From Anaerolineae bacterium (GTDB lineage: Bacteria > Chloroflexota > Anaerolineae > Aggregatilineales > Phototrophicaceae), in NCBI GenBank assembly GCA_028284565.1, contig JANQRM010000596.1:1-15379 (forward strand): DNA of 15,379 nucleotides, given 5' to 3'. Positions 5,643 through 12,903 of this stretch are shown piece by piece (position 1 is the stretch's first letter; each line of letters begins with the position of its first letter). Both the position numbers and the translations under genes were made by a program. The notes beneath the pieces were generated by a model. That model had not been told where the DNA came from. It saw only the letters and a list, made by a program, of their open reading frames with translations, and searched no databases.

Positions 5643-7463
5643 ATGACAATGCCAGAAGAACGCTATGAAGATAGCCAACTGTACAAAATTCGACACTCAA
5701 CGGCGCATGTGATGGCACAAGCCATGCTGGAACGTTTTCCAGAAGCCAAAATCGCCATTGGTCCGCCGATCGAAGATGGATTCTACTATGATTTCGACCT
5801 GCCCCAAGCCATCACGGATGAGGATGTGAAATGGGTTGAGAAACGGATGAAGAAACTGCTCAGTCAAGGACATGAATTCCAAGTGCGTGAGATTTCACCC
5901 GACGAAGGGCGCGAATTATTCCATGACCAGCCCTACAAGCTCGAACTCATTGATGATTTGGTCAGTGGACGAGTCGATGATAATGGCAATGCCATCGCGG
6001 AGCCAGCCGACAAACTGACGGTCTATACGCAAGATACGTTCACGGATTTGTGTCGCGGTCCACATGTCGCCAATACGAAAGAAATCAACCCAAAGGCAGT
6101 CAGCATCTCCATCCGTCCACCAGCAGGAGCCTATTGGCGTGGGGACGAAAATCGGGAGCAACTGACGCGCATCTATGGCACGGCTTGGGAATCGCCTCCT
6201 GAACTCAAAGAGTACAAACAGATGCTGGAAGAAGCAAAGAAGCGTGACCACCGTGTTCTTGGTGAGAATCTCGATTTATTTGTCATCGACTCGCTTGTGG
6301 GTAAAGGTCTGCCACTGTGGTTGCCAAATGGGGCAATCTTGCGGGACACGCTGGAACGCTGGTTGCGTCAGGTGCAAATTGAGAACGGCTACCTTCCAGT
6401 TGTCACACCGCATATCGGCAATCTCAACCTGTACAAAACGTCGGGGCACTATCCCTATTACTCGGATAGCCAATACACGCCAATTGATGTCGATGGCGAG
6501 GAGTTCATGCTCAAACCGATGAATTGTCCGCATCATTGCCGAATCTATAAGAGCAAGATGCGCTCCTATCGGGATTTGCCCTTGCGTTATGCCGAATTCG
6601 GGACGGTCTATCGCTATGAACAATCGGGCGAATTACGTGGACTGACGCGGGTACGAGGCTTTACGGTGGATGATGCTCATCTCTTTGTCCTGCCAGAACA
6701 ACTTCTCGAAGAATTCAAGGATGTGGTGCGCCTGATCCAGCATGTCTTTGGGTCGTTAGGGATGGCAGACTTCCGCGCACGAGTCGGAGTGCGTGACCCT
6801 GAAAGTGACAAATACGTCGGGGAAGGTGAACTGTGGGATAAGGCAACGCAGGCAATTCTCGAAGCCTGTGAAGAACTCGAATTGCCTTATGTTGTCGAAG
6901 CGGGCGAAGCCGCCTTTTATGGTCCCAAGCTGGACTTCATCGTGCGCGATGTCCTCAAACGGGAATGGCAACTAGGCACGGTGCAGGTCGATTACAATCT
7001 GCCAGAACGCTTTGAACTCGAATACACAGCCGAAGACAATTCGCGCCGTCGCCCCGTCATGATTCACCGCGCGCCCTTCGGCAGTATGGAACGCTTCATC
7101 GGCATCTTGATTGAGCATTTCGCTGGTGCATTCCCGCTATGGCTCGCACCTGTGCAAGCGATGGTTATCCCCATTGCGGAAAATCATAATGAGTATGCAG
7201 AAGAGGTCATGAATCATCTGAAATCAGCAGGCTTCCGTGTGGAAGCAGATTTAAGGAATCGTCATATGCGGAACAAAATCAAAGAACATCGCAAAATGCT
7301 GATTCCCTATCTCTTGATTGTGGGAGATCGCGACATCGAGAATCGGACGGTGAGCGTGCGTTTACGGACGGATGAAGACTTGGGTGCGATTCCACTCGAT
7401 GACTTCACACAGCAGATGCAGGAGTTGGTCGCCAGTCATTCTCTGGAACTTGCGCCTGCCTAA
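5643..7463 (+). CDS. thrS: Threonyl-tRNA synthetase lacking the TGS domain
   Basis: ThrRS charges tRNA-Thr with threonine. The 606-residue protein begins directly with the editing domain: HxxxH at H18/H22, C137 and H141 in DLCRGPHV. The class II core spans about 205-500. Zinc/threonine ligands are C294 (MNCPHHC), H345 (TVDDAHLF) and H474 (MIHRAPFGSMERF); motif 2 is EFGTVYRYEQSGELRGLTRVRGF. The anticodon-binding domain occupies about 503-600. The usual N-terminal TGS domain (about 60 residues) is absent, and an in-frame TAA at 5634-5636 rules out an upstream extension. AAGGA is 3 nt from this ATG but 9 nt from the ATG at 5649, so translation may begin two codons later (MPEERYEDS). Confidence 0.97.
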   Translation: MTMPEERYEDSQLYKIRHSTAHVMAQAMLERFPEAKIAIGPPIEDGFYYDFDLPQAITDEDVKWVEKRMKKLLSQGHEFQVREISPDEGRELFHDQPYKLELIDDLVSGRVDDNGNAIAEPADKLTVYTQDTFTDLCRGPHVANTKEINPKAVSISIRPPAGAYWRGDENREQLTRIYGTAWESPPELKEYKQMLEEAKKRDHRVLGENLDLFVIDSLVGKGLPLWLPNGAILRDTLERWLRQVQIENGYLPVVTPHIGNLNLYKTSGHYPYYSDSQYTPIDVDGEEFMLKPMNCPHHCRIYKSKMRSYRDLPLRYAEFGTVYRYEQSGELRGLTRVRGFTVDDAHLFVLPEQLLEEFKDVVRLIQHVFGSLGMADFRARVGVRDPESDKYVGEGELWDKATQAILEACEELELPYVVEAGEAAFYGPKLDFIVRDVLKREWQLGTVQVDYNLPERFELEYTAEDNSRRRPVMIHRAPFGSMERFIGILIEHFAGAFPLWLAPVQAMVIPIAENHNEYAEEVMNHLKSAGFRVEADLRNRHMRNKIKEHRKMLIPYLLIVGDRDIENRTVSVRLRTDEDLGAIPLDDFTQQMQELVASHSLELAPA

Positions 7464-7470
7464 AGAATCA

Positions 7471-7500
7471 AAAAAGGGCGTACTGTCACGTACGCCTTTC
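7471..7500 (+). terminator. Rho-independent terminator between thrS and moaB
   Basis: GGCGTAC (7477-7483) and GTACGCC (7490-7496) form a 7-bp stem with a 6-nt loop, flanked by A-rich sequence and TTTC. It lies 8-37 nt after the thrS stop and 26 nt before moaB, so it would separate or attenuate their expression. Confidence 0.75.
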
Positions 7501-7525
7501 TATAAATCAGAAACGAGAATAACCA

Positions 7526-8032
7526 ATGAGTGCAGAAGAACATCATGAACAAGCGGGGGATTCACCTGTTACGATTGCGATTGTAACTGTCAGTGATACC
7601 CGCACACCCGAAACAGACAAAAACAAGACTTACCTTGAAGCGCGATTGACCGAACTCGGACATCGAATTGGGGGGTATCGAATCGTCAAAGATGACCCTA
7701 ATCAGATTAGCGATGTCATGATCGAAATGGCGCGGAACGCCTCAGTACAAATGATTCTCTTTAATGGTGGAACTGGTATTGCAAAACGTGATACGACTTT
7801 TGATGTCATCAGCAGTCGGCTAGAGAAAACGCTCACGGGCTTTGGGGAGTTGTTCCGCATGTTGAGTTATGAAGAAATTGGCGCGGCGGCAATGCTCAGT
7901 AGGGCAACGGCTGGAGTCTATCGGGGCAAACTCGTTGTCTCCATGCCGGGCAGTACGAATGCCGTTAAACTCGCAATGGAAAAGCTCATCCTACCTGAGA
8001 TTAATCATTTGGCATGGGAGTTGACGCGATAG
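7526..8032 (+). CDS. moaB: MoaB/Mog-type molybdopterin adenylyltransferase
   Basis: The 168-residue protein has the MoaB/MogA hallmarks: TVSDTRT (21-27), [12 protein letters not shown] (80-91), the MPT-binding loop, and [12 protein letters not shown] (139-150). Proteins of this family adenylate molybdopterin ahead of metal insertion in molybdenum or tungsten cofactor biosynthesis. The short, single-domain form is MoaB-like rather than MoeA-like. The ATG at 7526 has only a weak purine-rich stretch upstream (ACGAGAA). No other cofactor biosynthesis gene is adjacent, and the neighbour thrS is functionally unrelated. Some MoaB proteins are inactive, but the key GGTG and RDTT motifs are intact here. 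Confidence 0.92.
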   Translation: MSAEEHHEQAGDSPVTIAIVTVSDTRTPETDKNKTYLEARLTELGHRIGGYRIVKDDPNQISDVMIEMARNASVQMILFNGGTGIAKRDTTFDVISSRLEKTLTGFGELFRMLSYEEIGAAAMLSRATAGVYRGKLVVSMPGSTNAVKLAMEKLILPEINHLAWELTR

Positions 8033-8059
8033 GGATTATGACTCGTCTAATATCTGATG

Positions 8060-8476
8060 TTACTTAGAAGATAGATAGCTGGAGAGATAATCTCTTAAAT
8101 CATCAAGTGAATGAACCAGTTTATCAAGTGAACATTGGATCATCAGATTGACAAATTGTCCATCACTATGAAAACGCATATCCGTATGTACACCGATGAG
8201 ATGCTTGCCTTTCCCATAGGCATATCCAATCTCCCACGCTGTACCATCATCGACAGCCATGCCATTCAGATTGGCAATTACTAAATCAGAACTGTCAACT
8301 TCATCTCGATCCAGCTCAAAAATGCTGTTGATGTCACGAATATCGGGTAATAACTCTTTACCATCCCGATGGGGCAAGAAGGTATCGTAGCCAAGCTCCC
8401 GTGCGATTTGGTCAATTTGCGCTACTTCCCCTCGTTCACCCTCATTAAATAGCGGACCCGCAATATAGGCTTTCAT
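8060..8476 (-). CDS. Nucleoside 2-deoxyribosyltransferase-like protein
   Basis: A 138-residue protein starting MKAYIAGPLFNEGER, the nucleoside-binding opening of this family. The block AVDDGTAWEIGYAYGKGKH (74-92) carries the expected catalytic glutamate E82. Family enzymes exchange the base of (deoxy)nucleosides or hydrolyse nucleotide N-glycosidic bonds in salvage or pool cleaning; which one cannot be told from sequence. The frame is open further upstream, but the ATG at 8476 is chosen because AGGA lies 5 nt before it and the family begins here. The start is 1 bp past the upstream gene's stop codon, so the two are translationally coupled. The C-terminal serine-rich tail is short. Confidence 0.85.
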   Translation of the reverse strand: MKAYIAGPLFNEGERGEVAQIDQIARELGYDTFLPHRDGKELLPDIRDINSIFELDRDEVDSSDLVIANLNGMAVDDGTAWEIGYAYGKGKHLIGVHTDMRFHSDGQFVNLMIQCSLDKLVHSLDDLRDYLSSYLSSK

Positions 8477-8477
8477 G

Positions 8478-8918
8478 TTAATCCTGTCGCGTTTCCATAA
8501 TTTGCTTGAGGTTTTCCCATTCTTGTGCAAGTTGATTTTTGAGCGAAAGATTCAAGAGCAGGTTATTCCAAATCATCCAACCCACACGAATGTTGATTTC
8601 ATCAATAACTAGGCATTCACCCGCACCATGATGCTGAATGGTAATTGTCCGAGTAAACGGAAAGTTGTTGTAGGACCCCTTGAGTGTGATTTTCTTATTG
8701 CGATCATAATCCACAATATCGGCATTGACGAAAGATGTCCGTCCCATTAGCCGACGGGTTTCTGCCACCATCGACCCAACACGTAAGGGGTCACCTTCCC
8801 GTACACTGACATTTATCACTTGAGGTCGCCATTTTTCGTAGTTGCTAAAGTCGCTCACAAAATTAAAGACATCAAAGGTCGAGCGACGAATGGTGGTACG
8901 ATATTCAAAAGCGGGCAT
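8478..8918 (-). CDS. SRPBCC-superfamily (polyketide cyclase/START-like) protein
   Basis: The 146-residue length and pattern fit the SRPBCC helix-grip fold: an opening strand FEYRTTIRRS, helix FDVFNFVSDFSNYEKWRPQV with the characteristic FVSDFSNYEKW, central strands with GSMVAETRRLMGRT and KKITLKGSYNNFPFTRTI, and a long C-terminal helix (LSLKNQLAQEWENLKQIM). Such proteins bind hydrophobic ligands; no specific ligand can be assigned. AAAGG is 9 nt before the ATG. It is the first gene of a two-gene leftward unit with the deoxyribosyltransferase-like gene. Confidence 0.82.
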   Translation of the reverse strand: MPAFEYRTTIRRSTFDVFNFVSDFSNYEKWRPQVINVSVREGDPLRVGSMVAETRRLMGRTSFVNADIVDYDRNKKITLKGSYNNFPFTRTITIQHHGAGECLVIDEINIRVGWMIWNNLLLNLSLKNQLAQEWENLKQIMETRQD

Positions 8919-8987
8919 AGAGACTAGCCTTTCCGGTCAATATGCCCTGATTGTAGCGAACAACCTATTGTGGAAGCAACTGAGAGC

Positions 8988-9974
8988 TTATTGCGTGTTT
9001 ATTGTCACTCCAAACTGACTCATCCCATTCGTCAGCCATGAACCATGGATGATTTGAATCGTATCCTCAAGCTGGAATGCACTGGTAATCACCCCACGCC
9101 GTTGATTAAATTGGAAGACGGGATTTGCCTCATGTTTTGTCCAATTGATGCCATCCTCGCTTGTCGCATATCCCATCCATAGAAGTTCTGCATCGCGTGG
9201 TTGCGGACCACCCACATTACGTTCTGCGCCAATATAGAAGAGTTGCCAACTATCCTCCGTTGGTAAGACAGTTGTTGCTAAGACCAAAGCACTATCCCAT
9301 TCGCCTTCTTCACCAATAGACAGAATCGGTTCGTCAACAATATCCCAAGTGATTCCATCTACAGATGTCGCTAAACCTAGTTGCCCAATTTCCTCATCAT
9401 TGGTGAAGCCAGCAAAATAGAGGCGATATTCATCCTCTGTCTTGATAATATCCAGTGGGAAGAATTTGTTGCGCCATGTCCCTGCTTCACCTTCCAATAT
9501 GGGTTGACGCGGGTCGGTTGTCCACGGCCCTTCAGGTGAAGGTGCTGTCAGGCGAAACAGGAATGGACTAATTCCTGCATTGCTGACCTGCGTCGCAATC
9601 ATCAACCATGTTCCATCTGCTTCGACCAAAACTTGTGGATGCCCTGCAAAACGGGCTGGTGTGACCTTATCCATAACGGGATTCGCCGACGATTTCTCCC
9701 AGTTGATGCCATCCTCACTCGTAGCAAATCCGATGCCAGAAAGTAAGGTCGATCCTGACCAGCCAAAACCAGTATAGAAAAGATAATAGACTCCCTCATA
9801 TTCGATGACATCGGGCGTAAATGAAAAGCCATTGTCCCAATCACTTGAGTCAATATCGGGAACAATAATGGGTGTACTCTCCGTCACTTCAAATTGTGGC
9901 ATGTCGTCTTGTGCCATGACCATTCCTAATACCATGAATAAGAACATCAGTAAGCTCAATCGCGCTTTATTCAA
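8988..9974 (-). CDS. Exported five-bladed beta-propeller, GH43/GH32-like
   Basis: 328 residues with a signal peptide (hydrophobic 6-20, probable cleavage after A21 before QDD). The rest is a propeller of the glycosidase clan type, with the motif ATSxDGIxW repeated at 84-92, 202-210 and 270-278, and adjoining YYLFYTGF, YRLYFAGF and WQLFYIGA strands. Acidic residues in blades (for example D54 in SFTPDV) could be catalytic, but the active site cannot be confirmed, so a carbohydrate-binding or enzymatic role is only inferred. The start codon is TTG: a strong AAAGGAGG lies 5 nt upstream, the signal peptide begins there, and the ATG inside the ribosome site reads straight into a stop. Confidence 0.78.
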   Translation of the reverse strand: MNKARLSLLMFLFMVLGMVMAQDDMPQFEVTESTPIIVPDIDSSDWDNGFSFTPDVIEYEGVYYLFYTGFGWSGSTLLSGIGFATSEDGINWEKSSANPVMDKVTPARFAGHPQVLVEADGTWLMIATQVSNAGISPFLFRLTAPSPEGPWTTDPRQPILEGEAGTWRNKFFPLDIIKTEDEYRLYFAGFTNDEEIGQLGLATSVDGITWDIVDEPILSIGEEGEWDSALVLATTVLPTEDSWQLFYIGAERNVGGPQPRDAELLWMGYATSEDGINWTKHEANPVFQFNQRRGVITSAFQLEDTIQIIHGSWLTNGMSQFGVTINTQ

Positions 9975-10104
9975 AACATCCTCCTTTGGGTCGATTCCGT
10001 TAACCTGAGCCTAAACCTTCCAACAATTGGAAAGTCAAGGTGAAAAGAGTCCATTTCTTATATAGTTCATAGACACAGCCAAGCTGATTTTCGGCTATTC
10101 GCGG

Positions 10105-10110
10105 TATAAT
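10105..10110 (+). promoter_or_regulatory. Putative -10 box (TATAAT) for the YtxH gene
   Basis: A perfect TATAAT in the context CGCGGTATAAT, 31 nt before the ATG at 10142. No clear -35 at standard spacing. Confidence 0.5.
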
Positions 10111-10141
10111 TGAGTCAAGTTAGGATAAAAGGAGACGAATC

Positions 10142-10402
10142 ATGGCGCGGAAATATTACAGTAGCGAAGCCCGTAGCCAAGCGATGCGTGAACGCAAAAT
10201 GATTGCGATAATTGCAATGGCACTGGGGCTAGCAATCGGTGGGATAATCGCTCTGTTGTTTGCACCAGAAAGTGGTGAGGAGTTACGCGAAGACTTAGGT
10301 GAATATGCCGAAGATGCCCTCAAATCAGGTCGCAAAACGGCTAGTCGTTTAGGGAACAACTTACACGATGCACGTGAAGCTATTGAGGATCGTGTGCGGT
10401 AA
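10142..10402 (+). CDS. YtxH-like membrane-anchored protein
   Basis: 86 residues: a basic N-terminus, one glycine-rich TM segment (about 20-42) running into ALLFAPESGEELREDL, which is the YtxH signature (G-rich helix then LFAPxSGxExR), then a charged amphipathic helix rich in Lys/Arg/Glu. YtxH proteins are small and general-stress associated in Firmicutes; the molecular role is unknown. AAAAGGAG lies 7 nt before the ATG. It converges with the VanZ-like gene with 2 bp between stop codons. Confidence 0.85.
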   Translation: MARKYYSSEARSQAMRERKMIAIIAMALGLAIGGIIALLFAPESGEELREDLGEYAEDALKSGRKTASRLGNNLHDAREAIEDRVR

Positions 10403-10404
10403 GA

Positions 10405-10818
10405 TTACCATATCAAAACGCTTAGTCGAGTTTGCTGTCGCCAGATGTAATGTGCAGTGAGGGTGATTCCCATCACATTGGCGATATAATCTGTGATGGA
10501 TGGGTAGCGGTCTGGTGAGAAGGCTTGCGCGAGCTCAGTGATTAAGCCTAATATCAGCGCAAACACAATGACGATCTGTAACGCCCGCTTGAGAGTAACA
10601 TAATTCACAGCGACTCCTACCCACAATGCCGTCAAGACACTGTAAGCAATCGTGTGTGCGCTGGTGAAGACAAACTCACGTTCAAATGTCACAGGACCCG
10701 GTGGAATACCCGTGTCAATTAAGGGGGTATCCTCTGGCTGGACGAGTAAAATCACAAGCAAAATTGTCCAGACAATCGCCATAACCCAACGTAACAATAG
10801 TGGTATTTTTTGGTGCAT
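10405..10818 (-). CDS. VanZ-like membrane protein
   Basis: 137 residues with about four TM segments (10-27, 54-72, 78-97, 112-126). The VanZ-like signature is visible: FTSAHTIAYSVLTAL with H55 between segments 1 and 2, then TELAQAFSPDR (E95, Q98, R104) and SITDYIANVMG (D110, N114). VanZ itself gives teicoplanin resistance, but most homologues are of unknown function in the cell envelope, so resistance should not be inferred. The start is set by GGAG 8 nt upstream. It is divergent from the 2TM genes across a 73-bp gap. Confidence 0.85.
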   Translation of the reverse strand: MHQKIPLLLRWVMAIVWTILLVILLVQPEDTPLIDTGIPPGPVTFEREFVFTSAHTIAYSVLTALWVGVAVNYVTLKRALQIVIVFALILGLITELAQAFSPDRYPSITDYIANVMGITLTAHYIWRQQTRLSVLIW

Positions 10819-10844
10819 ATCATCGACTCCGACTAGGGATATGG

Positions 10845-10850
10845 TATGAT
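10845..10850 (+). promoter_or_regulatory. Putative -10 box (TATGAT) for the 2TM gene pair
   Basis: TATGAT lies 41 nt before the ATG at 10892, matching 5 of 6 consensus positions. The -35 box is unclear. Confidence 0.35.
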
Positions 10851-10891
10851 AAACGGAACGCTGAGATAGTTGAGGTGTTCCAAAATCCCCT

Positions 10892-11350
10892 ATGCCGACC
10901 TTCCATGAATCGGATTATTCCTCCAAAAATCGCTATCGTACACCCGAAGAAGCCGAAGCCTACAATCGAGTGAAACGTCGTTTTCGCCGACACCGCATTT
11001 TCAATTTTCATTTATTTCTCTTTGTCCTCATCAACGCACTCGGTTGGGGATATATATTCACCGAATTCTGGTGGAATCCTCTCAATCCCATTTCAATTAG
11101 TAGTCTTGTTCGATTCGGCGCATTAAGTCTCATCTGGTTGGTCGTGATTTATTTTCATCAACGTTACACGCATATCAGTGACCACGAAGACATCGAAATG
11201 GAACAGGCATTGAATCAGGCACGCTATGGAAATCAGCCCGATTTTTATGAGGAAATAATTGAAGAAGCTCCCTATCGTCTGATGCGAGATGACGATGACC
11301 ATTACTATGATGACGAAATTGCCCGTAAGGTGAAACGGAGAAGCCGATGA
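10892..11350 (+). CDS. 2TM-domain membrane protein (first of tandem paralogues)
   Basis: 152 residues. EAEAYNRVKRRFRRHRIFNFHLFLF leads into two TM segments (about 37-58 and 70-88), the layout of the 2TM domain family, which occurs alone or fused to regulators. The segment after the second helix (SDHEDIEMEQALNQAR) is followed by an acidic tyrosine-rich run (DDDDHYYDDE) and a basic end, KVKRRSR. GAGGTG is 14 nt before the ATG, longer than usual, and no better in-frame start exists. Its stop overlaps the next gene's start in ATGA, so the two are coupled. Function unknown. Confidence 0.8.
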   Translation: MPTFHESDYSSKNRYRTPEEAEAYNRVKRRFRRHRIFNFHLFLFVLINALGWGYIFTEFWWNPLNPISISSLVRFGALSLIWLVVIYFHQRYTHISDHEDIEMEQALNQARYGNQPDFYEEIIEEAPYRLMRDDDDHYYDDEIARKVKRRSR

Positions 11351-12063
11351 CTGTGTATGACAAGCCCAAACGCAAACCTAAAACCGTTCCACAAGCCTCA
11401 ATTTGGGAAATATTGTCGGCATTGGTATCTGGCATAATCTATTACACGATCGTTGCTCCATCACGTTGGCTAGAGCGGCAAACGAGCCGCTTCGCAGGTT
11501 GGAGTTGGCATCAAACCAAGCGATTTACTCGCTGGATATGGCAACAAACAGGCGCAGGATTGTCTTGGACATGGCGGACAAGTGGCACAATTTTGCAGAA
11601 GACTATCCTAGCCCCAATCATCGGGTTGGGACGTTTGCTCGGTTTTGTCCCACGTGCCATACCTGACGGCTTATCTCCTGCAGAAATAGAAGCCTACCAA
11701 CGCATCAATCAGGCGTATCGTCGTCGTAAACTGTGGTATCTGCATCTCCTCATCTTCAGTATCGGGATGGCAATCTTGTGGGTAGGTGAATTCTTTTATT
11801 ATCCTCCTCGCACAGGAATGGCGATTATGTTCACCATGATTTGGCTGATTGCTTTGGGTGGACATCGTTTGTGGATGAACTTAGGCGAATCGGAAGACCG
11901 TGAGATTGGCGACGCGCTCCAGCAACTACGAGATACTCAGCAAACCATCTACTACGAAGAAGAATATTATCATGACACCTCGCACCTCGAAGACCATGAT
12001 GAAGCTGACTGGGTTGATGAGAGAGTGGTTCACTTGCCGAAAGCGAAACGGCAAAGTCGCTAG
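11347..12063 (+). CDS. 2TM-domain protein with N-terminal 11-residue Trp-rich repeats
   Basis: 238 residues. Residues 114-195 are a 2TM domain paralogous to the preceding gene (EIEAYQRINQAYRRRK, TM about 131-150 and 158-174, SEDREIGDALQQLR). It ends in an acidic Tyr-rich stretch (YYEEEYYHD) and KAKRQSR, like its neighbour's C-terminus. The N-terminal extension has a hydrophobic segment (about 20-37), then four 11-residue units at 41-84 starting WLER, WSWH, WIWQ and WTWR. These probably form a membrane-lying amphipathic helix. The start overlaps the upstream stop (ATGA). The stop shares CTAG with the convergent hydrolase gene. Function unknown. Confidence 0.8.
   Translation: MTVYDKPKRKPKTVPQASIWEILSALVSGIIYYTIVAPSRWLERQTSRFAGWSWHQTKRFTRWIWQQTGAGLSWTWRTSGTILQKTILAPIIGLGRLLGFVPRAIPDGLSPAEIEAYQRINQAYRRRKLWYLHLLIFSIGMAILWVGEFFYYPPRTGMAIMFTMIWLIALGGHRLWMNLGESEDREIGDALQQLRDTQQTIYYEEEYYHDTSHLEDHDEADWVDERVVHLPKAKRQSR
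11467..11598 (+). repeat. Four 33-bp coding repeats (11-residue units)
   Basis: They encode WLERQTSRFAG, WSWHQTKRFTR, WIWQQTGAGLS and WTWRTSGTILQ. The shared pattern is W-x-W-x-Q-T; the last unit is the most diverged. Eleven residues are close to three helical turns, so the tryptophans fall on one helix face. Confidence 0.65.
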
Positions 12064-12892
12064 GAATTTCGCAACCAATCCAATAGAATTTCCGCTAATT
12101 TCAGCCGATGCGATGAAAATGCATGGTCGGCTTGTGGCACGATTGTATGTTTGAATTGCTCCGTATTCTGTGCGAGGAGCGCATTTACGAGAGGTGTATG
12201 AGCTTTTTCGACGGGAACAGCGAGGTCATTCTCTGCGGCGATAAGCAAAACATCAATCTCCCTTAATTTATCCACAATCTCAAGCATTGTTAGATGTTTT
12301 GCTCACGCATCCACAAGCATTCGATACGCTTGAGGCGATCAAGATGCAATGGTTGCATACCATTCGTAAACCAGTCCAATGCTTCATTACGTTGGGGTTC
12401 ATCAGTAGCCATCTCGTGTGAACGTAGTCCAAAGTTGACCCCTGCAATAGACGCGATCCGCTTGACTAACCCCGTTGCACCTGTCATCAGACTTGCCCAG
12501 CCCCCCATACTATGCCCGATGACTACGATATTATCCCTATCGATCCGAAAGTTTTCTAATGCTGTGTCTGTACGGAGATAGTCAATCGCAGAGACAACAT
12601 CTTCCAATACATGCAAAAAGGAAAAGATTCCCTTGCTCCCCCATGAACCACGATAATGAAACACGACCACATGCCAACCTGCTCGACGGAATATCTGGGC
12701 TAAATCAAAGTTGCGTTCATTGCCGAGAATGCCGTGTAAGAGCAAAATCGTCGGATGAGGTCCCTTTCCCTGTGCCATATAGATGACTGTTAGCATCTCA
12801 TCCCCATGACTGGGAATCGTGAAACTGCTCATCGTCGCCGGATAATCAGCGTTGATGGATTCAATATCTTGACGAATCGGGTCGTTGGTCAT
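12060..12892 (-). pseudogene. Alpha/beta hydrolase, split by a one-base frameshift
   Basis: Two frames give one complete hydrolase. The first (12892-12290, 200 residues) has the oxyanion region LLLHGILGNERNF, the nucleophile elbow GHSMGG (S128), and stops at TAA 12292-12290 after LWMREQNI. The second frame (readable as AKHLT then MLEIVDKLREIDVLLIAAEND, ending at 12060) holds the remaining triad members: D in AENDLAVP and H in QADHAFSSHR. The joined length of about 275 residues is normal for the family, so a single-base deletion near 12290 is the simplest explanation. It could be a true inactivation or a sequencing error. The start is 11 bp after the NorB-like stop with no Shine-Dalgarno, suggesting operon coupling. 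Substrate unknown. Confidence 0.75.
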
Positions 12893-12903
12893 GGATTGGT
12901 TTT

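Noticed and set aside
8477..8530. Upstream start (8530) for the deoxyribosyltransferase-like gene
   Set aside because: The extra 18 codons overlap the SRPBCC gene and precede the conserved MKAYIAGPLF opening, which has its own AGGA.
10018..10032. TTCCAA/TTGGAA inverted repeat as an operator between the GH43-like and YtxH genes
   Set aside because: Only a 6-bp arm with a 3-nt gap, with no second copy in the window; too weak to call.
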